A DNA stretch of 64,000 nucleotides from Kitasatospora gansuensis (GCF_014203705.1 NZ_JACHJR010000001.1:3782001-3846000), one strand, 5' to 3'. Shown: positions 1 through 7,494, counted from the stretch's first letter. Program-made: numbers and translations. The notes: a model not told the origin generated them from the sequence alone.

Positions 1-20
1 GGCTGGCCACGCTGACGGCG

Positions 21-293
21 TCAGCTTTCGAAACTCTCGCCTGAGCGCTGCTGGTGAACCCCGGCCAGCAGGTAGCCGAGTTGGTCACTGTTCAGCGCGT
101 CGCGCAGGGCTGTCAGTTCGGCGGGGGTACCAACGACCACGGCGCCGGGGCTGGCCACGTTGGCCAGTGCGATTCGGCGGTCGGCCATGACGGCCAGCAC
201 GAACCCGTCCACGTCTCCGTCATCATCCGGCGGTGCCGCTGCTTCCCAGTGCAGGCCCCAGAACCCGTCCGGGTAGAACTCGACTGTACTCAC
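21..293 (-). CDS. Hypothetical 90-aa protein of the phage-type element
   Basis: Small soluble acidic protein with no recognised family. The GTG start overlaps the TGA of the upstream gene as GTGA (290-293), behind a GGAGGAG ribosome site, so it is translationally coupled to that gene. It is the last of three tightly packed minus-strand genes (849 to 21) and probably belongs to the same early or accessory operon of the integrated element. The middle of the protein looks like a small alpha/beta fold (FVLAVMADRRIALANVA). Function unknown; the coding call rests on coupling, codon bias and ribosome site. Confidence 0.6.
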   Translation of the reverse strand: MSTVEFYPDGFWGLHWEAAAPPDDDGDVDGFVLAVMADRRIALANVASPGAVVVGTPAELTALRDALNSDQLGYLLAGVHQQRSGESFES

Positions 294-559
294 TGCTTCT
301 CCTCCGGCATCTTCACATGTACGTCGGTCCAAATCGCTTGCCAATCAAGCCTGTTGATGTGTCCGTACCTGTCGCCCTGCTCCATCACCCGCAGTGTGGC
401 CATGGTCAACGCTTCGTCAGGCTGCTCCGTGAGCCGCAGAGACACCCGCAGGTGCCCCTCCTCAGTCCATGTGATCGACGGCGGACGCCCGTACAACATG
501 TGAAGCGCCTTGGCGATCTCCCGCGCTCGTGCCTTGGCGTCTTCGCGCGGCGACGCCAC
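290..559 (-). CDS. Hypothetical 89-aa protein of the phage-type element
   Basis: Small charged protein. The N-terminus is helical (REDAKARAREIAKALHMLYG) and is followed by what looks like a short beta-rich part. The GTG start shares one base with the TAG stop of the gene upstream and its own TGA overlaps the next GTG, so it sits in the middle of a three-gene coupled cluster. No motif allows a function to be named. Such strings of small coupled genes are typical of phage early regions, which fits the terminase and integrase nearby. Confidence 0.6.
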   Translation of the reverse strand: MASPREDAKARAREIAKALHMLYGRPPSITWTEEGHLRVSLRLTEQPDEALTMATLRVMEQGDRYGHINRLDWQAIWTDVHVKMPEEKQ

Positions 560-849
560 TACGCCGCCGCCGGCTGAATCGTCACCAGATGGGACCAGCC
601 GACCAGCGCGAACGACAGGTCGAGACGACCGTCACGGGTCAGAAACTCCGTCACTCGTTCCACCGCATCCGGCCGGGTCAGGAAGTACTGGTAGGCGTCC
701 GCCTGCACCGCGCCGAGCGGCAGCACCCGCAGCGACTCCCACAACGCCGCCAGTGCGTCCGGCAGATGCTTGAACGTGGCGGGCTCGGTGATGCCCTCGA
801 TGGACACCGTTACGGCGGTCGTCGTTCGCTTTCCCAGCAGTACCGACAT
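559..849 (-). CDS. Hypothetical 96-aa protein of the phage-type element
   Basis: First gene of the three-gene minus-strand cluster. The ATG at 849 was chosen because a GAGGGGAG ribosome site lies just upstream. The sequence (SVLLGKRTTTAVTVSIEGITEP at the N-terminus, DGRLDLSFALVGWSHLVTIQ at the C-terminus) suggests a small beta-rich protein with no transmembrane segment. Not assigned to a family. It is divergent from the regulator gene at 967, with about 117 bp between them that would hold both promoters. Confidence 0.6.
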   Translation of the reverse strand: MSVLLGKRTTTAVTVSIEGITEPATFKHLPDALAALWESLRVLPLGAVQADAYQYFLTRPDAVERVTEFLTRDGRLDLSFALVGWSHLVTIQPAAA

Positions 850-966
850 GGGCTGCTCCCCTCGCTGTGGAGACGCCAGGTTGGCACTCCCTTTCGGACG
901 TATCAGGCCCATAGCCCAGACAGTTGGCGCGTTCCGGCGGTAGCGTCAGAGAACGCCCAAACGTCT

Positions 967-1731
967 ATGGGGGATGACTTGAACACTGCCCTACGATCAG
1001 CTATGTCCGCTGCTGGTCTTACGCCACGCCAGTTGGCGGGCCGTGTGGGAGTGACGGGCAAGACGGTCGAACGCTGGCTGTCGGACGATGACCTGATCCC
1101 CCACGCGCGGAACCGGGAGGACGCCGCTCAGGCGCTGGGAGTTGACGCAACTATGCTGTGGCCGAAGGCAGTTCGGGACGTACTGAAGACCGGGTCAGAT
1201 CGGGAGATCGTCCGCAGCTACCCGTACCGATCGGCATGCCCGTCCTCTGTATGGGGAGAGCTGATCACAAGCGCGAAGTCCGAACTCTTCTTTGCCGGAT
1301 ATACGAACTACTTCCTGTGGCTCGAACAACCGAACCTGGTCGAGACACTCCGACGCAAGGCCGCCGCAGGCTGCCGGGTCCGCTTCCTCATGGGTGACCC
1401 TGCCGGGGAGGTCACGCGTCAGCGCGAGGCCATCGAGGACGTGGCACTCACCGTCTCCACCCGCATCCGGATCACCTTGGAGCACCTGCACCGGCTCGGG
1501 CCCGTCGAGGGCGTGGAAGCTCGGTTCACTGCCCCGGAAGACGCGATGAACCACGTGAGCCTGTCCGTGTTCAGGTTCGACCACAGCGCCCTGGTGACGC
1601 CACATCTCGCCCGCCTCGTCGGACACGACTCACCGCTCATGCACCTGCGAGGCGCAGGGGAGGGCGGAATGTGGTCCCGATTCACCGACCACGCCGAGGA
1701 ACTGTGGGAACGAGCAACCCCCGCGCTCTGA
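967..1731 (+). CDS. XRE-type HTH regulator with C-terminal sensor-like domain
   Basis: 254 aa. Residues about 5-60 form a Cro/CI-type helix-turn-helix (LTPRQLAGRVGVTGKTVERW) typical of XRE regulators. The rest (WGELITSAKSELFFAGYTNY, then CRVRFLMGDP) resembles the phospholipase-D-like C-terminal half found on some Streptomyces XRE regulators (DUF5919-like, from memory). It is transcribed away from the three small genes at 849-21 and towards the terminase gene, so it is well placed to act as the element's repressor. ATG at 967; no strong ribosome site is visible, so it may be leaderless. The phage role is inferred from position only. Confidence 0.65.
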   Translation: MGDDLNTALRSAMSAAGLTPRQLAGRVGVTGKTVERWLSDDDLIPHARNREDAAQALGVDATMLWPKAVRDVLKTGSDREIVRSYPYRSACPSSVWGELITSAKSELFFAGYTNYFLWLEQPNLVETLRRKAAAGCRVRFLMGDPAGEVTRQREAIEDVALTVSTRIRITLEHLHRLGPVEGVEARFTAPEDAMNHVSLSVFRFDHSALVTPHLARLVGHDSPLMHLRGAGEGGMWSRFTDHAEELWERATPAL

Positions 1732-1765
1732 ACCGTCTCAGCACGTCAAGGTCCGGAAATGCCGA

Positions 1766-1814
1766 AACGGCCCCCGACCCACCGCCCGCTAGGGGAGGTA
1801 GATCAGGGGCCGTT
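1766..1814. terminator. Possible hairpin terminator between convergent genes
   Basis: AACGGCCCC (1766-1774) pairs with GGGGCCGTT (1806-1814) across a 31-nt loop, between the convergent ends of the XRE gene and the terminase gene. The loop is long and there is no T-run. Confidence 0.4.
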
Positions 1815-1831
1815 GTGATGCTGGTTGCGGG

Positions 1832-2326
1832 TCAGTCCCAGATATCGGAGTCGTCGTCCGGTTCGGGTGGGGCGATGGCGACCCGCGCGCTCGGCGAGAG
1901 CCCCAATTCGCGGATGTAGCGTGCGAGTTGTGAACGGTATTGCGCAGCGATGGTGGCGGCGCCGTTCTTCACAGTCCCGCGCTCGGCGGTCACCATCAGC
2001 CCGCGCTCCGAGAGGTCCCGCTCCGCCTGGTCGATGCGGGCCACGCAGACGCACAGGTCCTTGACGGTGGTGTGGTCCACCTCGCCGAGGCCGGCTGCCA
2101 CCTCAAGCGCGGGAACGACGCGCCGCCACTCCTCGGACGCCACCGCGCGGCACCGGGCGTTGGCGCGCTCGGTCTCAGTGAAGCGGGACGTGGTGAACAC
2201 CTGCCGCCAGTCGGGTTCGGTGAGCACGGCGCGCGGGACGATCACCCCCTCTTTGATCTCTCGTTTGGATGGATTCCCTTCCCGTACCCGCACGTTGGCG
2301 GGTGTGGGTCGGTATCGGTCGGCCAT
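1832..2326 (-). CDS. terS: Phage terminase small subunit, P27-like
   Basis: 164 aa. The N-terminal TPANVRVREGNPSKREIKEG matches the conserved 'NxxxxxGNPGKR' opening of P27-family small terminase subunits, which bind the phage packaging site and present DNA to the large subunit. The ATG at 2326 follows a GAGAGGAG ribosome site. An HNH nuclease lies directly upstream on the same strand, as in the usual HNH-TerS-TerL order. No large subunit follows: the next gene is the convergent XRE regulator. That means either a deletion or a satellite-type element that carries only terS. The C-terminus is acidic (PPEPDDDSDIWD). Confidence 0.75.
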   Translation of the reverse strand: MADRYRPTPANVRVREGNPSKREIKEGVIVPRAVLTEPDWRQVFTTSRFTETERANARCRAVASEEWRRVVPALEVAAGLGEVDHTTVKDLCVCVARIDQAERDLSERGLMVTAERGTVKNGAATIAAQYRSQLARYIRELGLSPSARVAIAPPEPDDDSDIWD

Positions 2327-2435
2327 TCGGTCTCCTCTCGGCATCGTGTCCGGGATGCCGGGCTGCCCAAAAACGGTCACAGCTCCGGCGAGAGTTTTTT
2401 GCCTCCCGCCCGCGCTTTGGGCCCCGGGAGGGGAG

Positions 2436-2837
2436 TCACCCCCCTGGGCAACGCCCCTGGTCAGGGCCTCGGAGGGGCTTGACGCGCTCGCTGGCCCATC
2501 CTCCGGGCTGGTGAACGGCCGTCTCGCGGCTGTGACACGACGTGCACAGCGGGCGGAGCCGTGACCAAGCGTCAGGATCGGGCACGCCTCGGGCGACCAG
2601 CGATCGGCGCGACTCGGGGAAGTGGTCAGCCACCACCGCAGCGCGAGCACAGAGCAGACACCACGGGTGCGCGTAGATGAACGCCTTCCGGATGCGTGGC
2701 CAGCGAGGGCCGTACGCGCTTCCGCCTGGTGTCTCGCGCTGTGCGTCCGCCTCGGCCTGGTGGCGAGGGCAACGACCACCAGTGGTCAGCTCGGGGCACC
2801 CGGGCACCGAGCATGGGGGGCGAGGCTTTCGCGGCAT
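2436..2837 (-). CDS. HNH endonuclease, packaging-associated
   Basis: 133 aa. It carries an N-terminal zinc knuckle (CSVPGCPELTTGGRCPRH) and a C-terminal HNH core: HPWCLLCARAAVVADHF, then LRPLCTSCHSRET. The two CxxC pairs bind the structural zinc; ADH and the final H are the expected catalytic positions. HNH proteins next to terminase genes are needed for packaging in several tailed phages, and this one ends 110 bp upstream of terS on the same strand. ATG at 2837 chosen because the conserved knuckle begins about ten residues later. The spacer to terS holds a run of six T (2395-2400). Confidence 0.75.
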   Translation of the reverse strand: MPRKPRPPCSVPGCPELTTGGRCPRHQAEADAQRETPGGSAYGPRWPRIRKAFIYAHPWCLLCARAAVVADHFPESRRSLVARGVPDPDAWSRLRPLCTSCHSRETAVHQPGGWASERVKPLRGPDQGRCPGG

Positions 2838-2885
2838 GGCGCTCCAAGAGTCGCGGGCTTGTGACGCCGGTTGCATGATTTATAT

Positions 2886-3368
2886 ATGGACATGACGCCC
2901 GATTTGGCAAAGCAATGCGCGGTAATCATTCCGGCATTAAGTATCGCCATTGCCGTCCAGATTAACGCTGCACATGCAGAGCTGCAACGAAAAGACAAGA
3001 AAGCTCACGCCCTTCGACAGAAGGCCCGCTTGGAGAATTTAAAGTACGAGAGCGGATCCGTAGAGGCGGAAACGATTAGGGAGTCTCACCAGCACTTCCA
3101 GCCATGGGTCGTCGCCGGAATCTTTGCTTACTTCTATGCGGGGGCCGCAGGTCATGCAGTAATGCTTTGCTTGAGATTTTTGGCAAACAGTCCCGGACCC
3201 GATCCCGGGAGTTGGAATGCGGCGTATCTCGTTACCATCGTGGGGGTGGGTTTCGTTGGAGCCTTGGCAATTCCCTTTGTGAAGTTCATCGAAATTACCG
3301 TCTATCGCCACGAAAGTAGAAAATTGGCCCTGAAGAGCATCGAAGAAAAAGAAGACAAACTAGACTAA
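2886..3368 (+). CDS. AT-richer membrane protein, unknown function
   Basis: 160 aa. Residues 5-22 are hydrophobic (AVIIPALSIAIAVQI), then a charged coiled region (about 25-60), then two strong membrane segments (WVVAGIFAYFYAGAAGHAVM and AAYLVTIVGVGFVGALAIPF) and a charged tail. Base composition is clearly lower in GC than the neighbours (codons such as TTA, AAA, GAA, ATT are common), which marks it as a recent acquisition. It is the only plus-strand gene between two HNH genes and its stop overlaps the stop of the downstream convergent gene by a few bases. TATATATG at the start leaves no room for a ribosome site, so the transcript may be leaderless. Confidence 0.6.
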   Translation: MDMTPDLAKQCAVIIPALSIAIAVQINAAHAELQRKDKKAHALRQKARLENLKYESGSVEAETIRESHQHFQPWVVAGIFAYFYAGAAGHAVMLCLRFLANSPGPDPGSWNAAYLVTIVGVGFVGALAIPFVKFIEITVYRHESRKLALKSIEEKEDKLD

Positions 3369-3703
3369 TAGATGACTTCAAAGTCTTCACTTGTCTTGAG
3401 CCTGTGGCAGGCCCTACAGAGCGCCCACACGTTCGCGTCTGTGTCCTCGCCACCGAGGGCGAGCGGGGTCCGGTGGTCTATGTCGACCAGCTCGGCGGGG
3501 AAGTCCTCGCCGCACAGCTCGCACCGTGCCGAGCCCGCTCGGTCGACCAGCCGGCGAAGCCTCTCGGTGCCGCTGTGGTGGCGTGAGACCAGCCGTTGCA
3601 GCCGTCTACGGGCTCGAACACTCGGACGCGCTTCGTAGGCCGTGTGATGGGCTCTACAGCGCCCCCGGTGCGTCGGTGCGTCGGGGCAGTCGATACAGCG
3701 CAC
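3365..3703 (-). CDS. Second HNH endonuclease
   Basis: 112 aa. N-terminal zinc knuckle (CIDCPDAPTHRGRCRAHH), a basic linker (ARRRLQRLVSRHH), then the HNH motif: CELCGEDFPAELVDIDHR, the N of GGEDTDANVWALC, and CRACHRLKT. The architecture parallels the HNH gene at 2436-2837 but sequence similarity is low, so this is not a recent duplicate. It may be a free-standing homing-type nuclease or a second packaging nuclease. Start ATG at 3703, 28 bp downstream of the tRNA-like sequence on the same strand. Confidence 0.7.
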   Translation of the reverse strand: MRCIDCPDAPTHRGRCRAHHTAYEARPSVRARRRLQRLVSRHHSGTERLRRLVDRAGSARCELCGEDFPAELVDIDHRTPLALGGEDTDANVWALCRACHRLKTSEDFEVIY

Positions 3704-3730
3704 GATGCCCCCTGGTTGGTAGTTGGGTCC

Positions 3731-3809
3731 TGGTGCCCGCCCCCGGACTCGAACCGGGATGACACGCGCCGTGGTTGGCGCGCTGCCTCGCCGTTTGGGC
3801 TAGGTGGGC
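3731..3809 (-). tRNA. tRNA-like sequence with aberrant anticodon arm (possible phage tRNA or pseudo-tRNA)
   Basis: Read on the minus strand, GCCCACC at the 5' end pairs with GGCGGGC near the 3' end (one A-C mismatch), followed by A and an encoded CCA. The T arm is perfect (CCCGG TTCGAGT CCGGG) and a D arm GCC...GGC with a GG-containing loop is present. The anticodon arm forms a 6-bp stem CGCGCC/GGCGCG with a 6-nt loop AACCAC, so there is no canonical 7-nt loop and no U33; the anticodon cannot be assigned. Total 79 nt. It could be a decayed phage tRNA or a tRNA mimic. Confidence 0.5.
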
Positions 3810-3990
3810 TCTGTGTGGCAGGCGAACCGCTTCACCCCTGCCTCGGACACCCCGGAGCTTCCGCCGTTGGTGTCGTTCCTGTTGGTCCTAGTGCCCCTCG
3901 CGGGGCGGTGGGGACCGCACTCGGTTAGTCCCTTTCGGTGCGCCCTGGCGGACGCCGTTACTCGGGCTGGTGCGGTCCCCTCGCTCTGCC

Positions 3991-4242
3991 TCACGACTCC
4001 GGCGGGACTACCGGCGGGTTGATCGGTCGGCCGTCCGACTGCCTCGGTGTCACGTCGACGGCCAGCAGCCGGCCGGGGTCGTGGGGGGCGCGCATCGATT
4101 GGACACCTCGCGGCATCGGCGACCCACCGTTGGTTACTGGCAGGCCAGTTGGAGAGTCGGACCACACGGGCCACCCCTGCGCATCGCGGGGAAAGTACGG
4201 ATAGGTCCCGTCCGGGCCGGGGTCGAGTGCGTCAACGGCCAT
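3991..4242 (-). CDS. Hypothetical 83-aa protein
   Basis: Starts one base after the TGA of the preceding gene (TGACATG), so it is the third gene of a coupled trio 4992-3991. The N-terminal half (DALDPGPDGTYPYFPRDAQG) has real coding character; the C-terminal part is proline and arginine rich and less convincing. No family recognised. No gene is evident between its stop and the tRNA-like sequence (3810-3990). Confidence 0.5.
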   Translation of the reverse strand: MAVDALDPGPDGTYPYFPRDAQGWPVWSDSPTGLPVTNGGSPMPRGVQSMRAPHDPGRLLAVDVTPRQSDGRPINPPVVPPES

Positions 4243-4243
4243 G

Positions 4244-4741
4244 TCAGTCTGCCGCTTCGATGTAGGCGGTTCGCTTGGCGTCCAGTTCCTCGGCGTAGTC
4301 CGCGCCGATCTCAGCGGCCATGCGCTCGGTGGTCTCGATGAGGTCGTCCACCAGACGCAGGTCGTACATGCGCGGATCTGGCACAGTGAGATTCTGGCCA
4401 GTGGCGGACTGGGCTCGCTGGGCGGCGTGCATGATCTTCTCCCGCTTATACCGCTCGGCCCGGGACGCCATGTACGCCATGAACCACGGTTCTTCGGCGA
4501 GCAGTTCGGCGAACCGTTCCCGGTTGGCCTTGTCGGCATCGCTGGCCTGCTGTGCGCGCTCACGCCACGAAGCGGCGAACGCGCGGTCATACTCGGCGGC
4601 TCGCTCGGTACGACGGGCCTGTTCGGCCTCTTCGGCGACCGCTAGGGCGGCTTCGGCCTCGGCGAGCGGAGTCGTGAACTTGTCGGCCTGGGCGCGCAGC
4701 TTGGCGAGCTTGTCGGCGGCCTTGGAAACGTCGGGGTTCAT
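4244..4741 (-). CDS. Coiled-coil phage-type protein, 165 aa
   Basis: Highly helical, charged protein. Residues about 5-60 read as a coiled coil (KAADKLAKLRAQADKF, EAEAALAVAEEAEQARRTER) and continue into KANRERFAELLAEEPWF. It has no transmembrane or catalytic motif. It starts two bases after the stop of the 82-aa gene and ends one base before the next ATG, so it is the middle gene of a three-gene operon. In actinophages such genes often lie near the integrase, but no specific function can be given. Confidence 0.6.
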   Translation of the reverse strand: MNPDVSKAADKLAKLRAQADKFTTPLAEAEAALAVAEEAEQARRTERAAEYDRAFAASWRERAQQASDADKANRERFAELLAEEPWFMAYMASRAERYKREKIMHAAQRAQSATGQNLTVPDPRMYDLRLVDDLIETTERMAAEIGADYAEELDAKRTAYIEAAD

Positions 4742-4743
4742 GG

Positions 4744-4992
4744 TCAGACCTCGCGATCGGTGGGGGCGGAAACGTTGCGGCCGAGCTGCACGGCGGCAGC
4801 CTTCGCGATCTCGTAGTGGCCGAGGGAGATGCGGGAGAGCGGGTTCATCTGGTCGTACTGCTCGGGGCGGTCGCGCTTCATCTCGGCAAGGTGCTCCATC
4901 GTGGAGTCGTACTGGAACGAGTCGGCGCGCAGACGGAGCTTCGCGGTCGCCCGGTCCTCGTAGGTGTAGGTGAAACTGCCAGGGTTGCTCAC
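4744..4992 (-). CDS. Hypothetical 82-aa protein, first gene of a phage-type trio
   Basis: GTG start at 4992 behind a clear GGAGG site. Mixed alpha/beta sequence with KRDRPEQYDQMNPLSRISLGHYE in the centre; no recognised motif. It heads the trio 4992-3991. Upstream lies a 470-bp gene-free interval with two copies of a 26-28-bp repeat and a large inverted repeat, which probably contain its promoter and control sites. Confidence 0.6.
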   Translation of the reverse strand: MSNPGSFTYTYEDRATAKLRLRADSFQYDSTMEHLAEMKRDRPEQYDQMNPLSRISLGHYEIAKAAAVQLGRNVSAPTDREV

Positions 4993-5178
4993 GGTGCTAC
5001 CTCCGGTGGGCCGCTTGTCGACGGCATAAAGAAGCCCCTGCCCGGGGCGCCGGGAAGGGGCGGTGAAACTGGTCCTGCCCCAAATCGGCGGGCAGGCTGT
5101 ACGGATGTAGGGGCGGGCACTCGGCCGGTCGGTTCCCCTCGGTGGGGTGTGCGGTAGTCCTGCGCTCAGTCCCTCAGC

Positions 5179-5206
5179 AGTAGAAGAGGGGGACGGTATC
5201 CCGCGG
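5179..5206. repeat. Copy 1 of a conserved 28-bp element repeat
   Basis: Plus-strand core AGTAGAAGAGGGGGA followed by a variable centre and CCCGC. Two further copies lie at 5258-5285 and 7291-7318, all in the same orientation. It is located in the gene-free interval upstream of the 82-aa gene. Confidence 0.75.
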
Positions 5207-5257
5207 CCCGCTGTGCAGCGCCGTCCGGGTCGTTCCGTCCCGCTCCCTCTTCCTGGG

Positions 5258-5285
5258 AGTAGAAGAGGGGGACGAATTCCCGCGG
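5258..5285. repeat. Copy 2 of the 28-bp element repeat
   Basis: Same AGTAGAAGAGGGGGA core and CCCGCGG end as copy 1, 79 bp away in the same orientation. It directly precedes the left arm of the large inverted repeat. Confidence 0.75.
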
Positions 5286-5292
5286 AGCCCGA

Positions 5293-5400
5293 GGGGTGGT
5301 GACGGGTGACGTTGGAGACGCAAAATCTAGGTTCTTCTATACACACGGGTGTCTAGATAAAACAGAAAACACCCTCTCGAACGTCACCCGTCACCACCCC
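5293..5400. repeat. Perfect 21-bp inverted repeat around an AT-rich core
   Basis: Arms 5293-5313 and 5380-5400 are perfect reverse complements. Each arm contains tandem GGTGACG units (GGTGACGGGTGACG). The 66-bp core is far richer in A+T than its surroundings and has an inner ACAC/GTGT palindrome near 5341-5352. It lies between the integrase stop and the trio operon. A repressor operator, origin-like site or transcript hairpin are all possible. Confidence 0.7.
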
Positions 5401-5470
5401 CGCCGTACGCGCCGCGAGCACGGCGAAGCCCCGACCGGTCGACGGGACCAGCCGGGGCTGCGATGGGCTG

Positions 5471-7267
5471 TCAGGCTGCCAGGCCAACGCCCTTCCGCCG
5501 GGTACGCCGAGAGGGCACCTGACCGGGCGCCTCGGGCCGGGGAAGGATGATCCGCAGCACAGGCGGACCCTGCACCAGGGACGTGGATCCGGCGAGCCGG
5601 ACCGACGTGCGATCGGTCGGCGTGTCGGTCACCGGTGTCTCGACCGGCGGGGCCTCGGGACGGCTCGGGTCGCCCTCGACAACTGCCAGCACCTCGGCCG
5701 ACGGGTCGTCAGGGATCTCCGCCGTCACGGTCACCCGATCCTCTGCGTTCCGGCCTGGACGCACCTCGACCCGTACGCCGTGTTCGATCAGCATCTCCCG
5801 TCGTCCCTGAACGTCTTCCCTTGCCCACCGGTCGGCGACGGTCTCACCGGTCGGGACAGTGATCCACCCGCCGGGCCGCTCGGGCTGCTTCTCCAACTCC
5901 CTGATCTCGGCGTTGCACGCCTTGAACTGCTGCTGGAACGTCTCCGCGTCCTCGGGCTCGTCGTAGATCCCAGCCTGACGGTCCGCCAGAAGTCGGGCCT
6001 TGACGGCCTTCAACTCGGCTATCTGCGAGCCAAATCCGGTCCCGGGCTCGTAGATCCGGCGCATGAGCTGGCCGGCCCCGTAGCGGGCGAGGAACCGGGT
6101 TTCCACGATCTTGTCCAAGATCGCGCCCGCCATGATCGGCGCGGGACTGCACTCCTCCGACCCCGGGATGCCCCGTGCCCGGCCCTGGCAGGAGTAGGCG
6201 GGCACGCACTTCCCCTTGGTGCGGCTCGACCCGTTGCGAGTCATCCCGTTCCCGCAGTTCCCGCAGTCGGCACGCTTGGACAGCAGCACCGGGCGGTTGC
6301 TGAACCGCTCCGCCTTCACCTCCGGCGACAGCTTCCGGAACTCCGGACGGATCTTCGCCTTGAGTGCTTCGTGCGTCGCCCGGTCCCACAGCTCGGGAGC
6401 AACCCGAACGGGGCGGCTGGTCTCCGCCGAAAGCTGGACCTTCCCCTTGACGGTGTGGAACCCAAGGGCGTTCTCGCTGCACAGGATGTGCGCCAGGGTC
6501 TTGCGGTGCCACCGTCCACCCTGCGGTTCACGGCCGTACAGCACGGCCAGGCGGTCGCTCGGGCACATCACCCCGGCACGGTTCAGCCGGGCGATCTCGC
6601 CGTCCACCGTCACGGTTCCGGTGGTGTCCGACAGGATGCGCCGCACGCACTCCAGCAGCACTCCGTGCGCCTCCTGGTCGATCACCCTCTCGACCTTGGA
6701 CGTGGGCGTTGCCCGGACGTGCATGAAGCCGTACGACGGCGCCCCGTTCACCCGCCCGGCCGTCTTGGCTCGCTTGGACTCGTCCCGGTTACGCTTCTGG
6801 ATGTTGCGCAGCTCCATCTGCGACGCCCATGCCTTGAGCATGAAGTCGTTTTCCTGCGCGGGATCGGTCAGGTCCCAGATGCCCTCATGATCGGCGGTCA
6901 CCAGCAGCCGCCCGGCTTCGGTGATCATCGCTTCGGTGTTCAGCGCGTCCCGGACGTTGCGCCCGATCCGCTCAACCGACGCACCCGCCAGACCGTTGTA
7001 CGGACCCATCTCCTCCCGCAGCCAAGGCCCGAGCGCCGGACGCCTGAGCGGGTCCACCGCCCCCGACACCTCCCAGTCATCGGCCCAGGCAATGACGTGC
7101 CCGCCGACCTTGGCCACGGCCTCAAGGATGAAGTCCCGCTGCTTCTCCGGGCTACCGGTCGGCCCGACCACCCGGGACAGCCTCCGGGTCCCGACGAAGC
7201 ACATCCCACACCCGTCGTACGGCGTGACAGGGGCGTTGTCGTCAAGAGCAAGCTTCTTCGATGCCAT
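5471..7267 (-). CDS. int: Large serine recombinase (phage integrase)
   Basis: 598 aa from the ATG at 7267, chosen because GGGAGGG lies just upstream. The N-terminal catalytic domain has the nucleophile serine in TRRLSR (S31), followed by GSPEKQRDF and an arginine-rich active-site segment near ASVERIGRNVRDAL. A recombinase domain follows (residues about 190-300, SYGFMHVRATP... RKTLAHILCSENALGFH). A zinc-ribbon with CGNCG and later Cys pairs comes next (from about residue 325), then a coiled coil (AELKAVKARLLADRQAG) and a proline-rich tail. The length fits phiC31/R4-type integrases. Its 5' end faces the chromosomal gene at 8061, so the attachment junction is probably between 7268 and 7494. A 28-bp repeat lies 24 bp upstream of the start. 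Confidence 0.9.
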   Translation of the reverse strand: MASKKLALDDNAPVTPYDGCGMCFVGTRRLSRVVGPTGSPEKQRDFILEAVAKVGGHVIAWADDWEVSGAVDPLRRPALGPWLREEMGPYNGLAGASVERIGRNVRDALNTEAMITEAGRLLVTADHEGIWDLTDPAQENDFMLKAWASQMELRNIQKRNRDESKRAKTAGRVNGAPSYGFMHVRATPTSKVERVIDQEAHGVLLECVRRILSDTTGTVTVDGEIARLNRAGVMCPSDRLAVLYGREPQGGRWHRKTLAHILCSENALGFHTVKGKVQLSAETSRPVRVAPELWDRATHEALKAKIRPEFRKLSPEVKAERFSNRPVLLSKRADCGNCGNGMTRNGSSRTKGKCVPAYSCQGRARGIPGSEECSPAPIMAGAILDKIVETRFLARYGAGQLMRRIYEPGTGFGSQIAELKAVKARLLADRQAGIYDEPEDAETFQQQFKACNAEIRELEKQPERPGGWITVPTGETVADRWAREDVQGRREMLIEHGVRVEVRPGRNAEDRVTVTAEIPDDPSAEVLAVVEGDPSRPEAPPVETPVTDTPTDRTSVRLAGSTSLVQGPPVLRIILPRPEAPGQVPSRRTRRKGVGLAA

Positions 7268-7290
7268 CGTGGCCCTCCCTGGGGTTCCCC

Positions 7291-7318
7291 AGTAGAAGAG
7301 GGGGAGGATTTCCCGCTG
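7291..7318. repeat. Copy 3 of the 28-bp element repeat, in the integrase 5' region
   Basis: AGTAGAAGAGGGGGA core again, ending TCCCGC. It sits immediately upstream of the integrase ribosome site, so it may act in integrase expression or be part of an attachment or regulatory site. Confidence 0.75.
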
Positions 7319-7350
7319 TGGCCACTCAGACATGCCTTAAGCGACCCACG

Positions 7351-7464
7351 CAGGGGCTCGGGGAACTGCGACGCCGACCTCCGGAGCGCTGCACCTGTGT
7401 GGATGGTCAGGCACTTTCGCAGTGACCCGAGCGCCAGATCTCCTCGCAGTTCCCCGAGCCCCTG
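7351..7464. repeat. Inverted pair of a Streptomyces-type intergenic repeat
   Basis: The 21-bp sequence at 7351-7371 (core GGGGCTCGGGGAACTGCGA) recurs as its exact reverse complement at 7444-7464, 72 bp apart. The core strongly resembles a GGGGCGCGGGGAACTGCGC sequence that is common downstream of Streptomyces genes (recalled, not searched). The pair lies between the integrase and mobA and could fold as a terminator-like stem. Confidence 0.65.
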
Positions 7465-7494
7465 GACAGTGCAACCGAGCCCCTGCCGAAAAGC

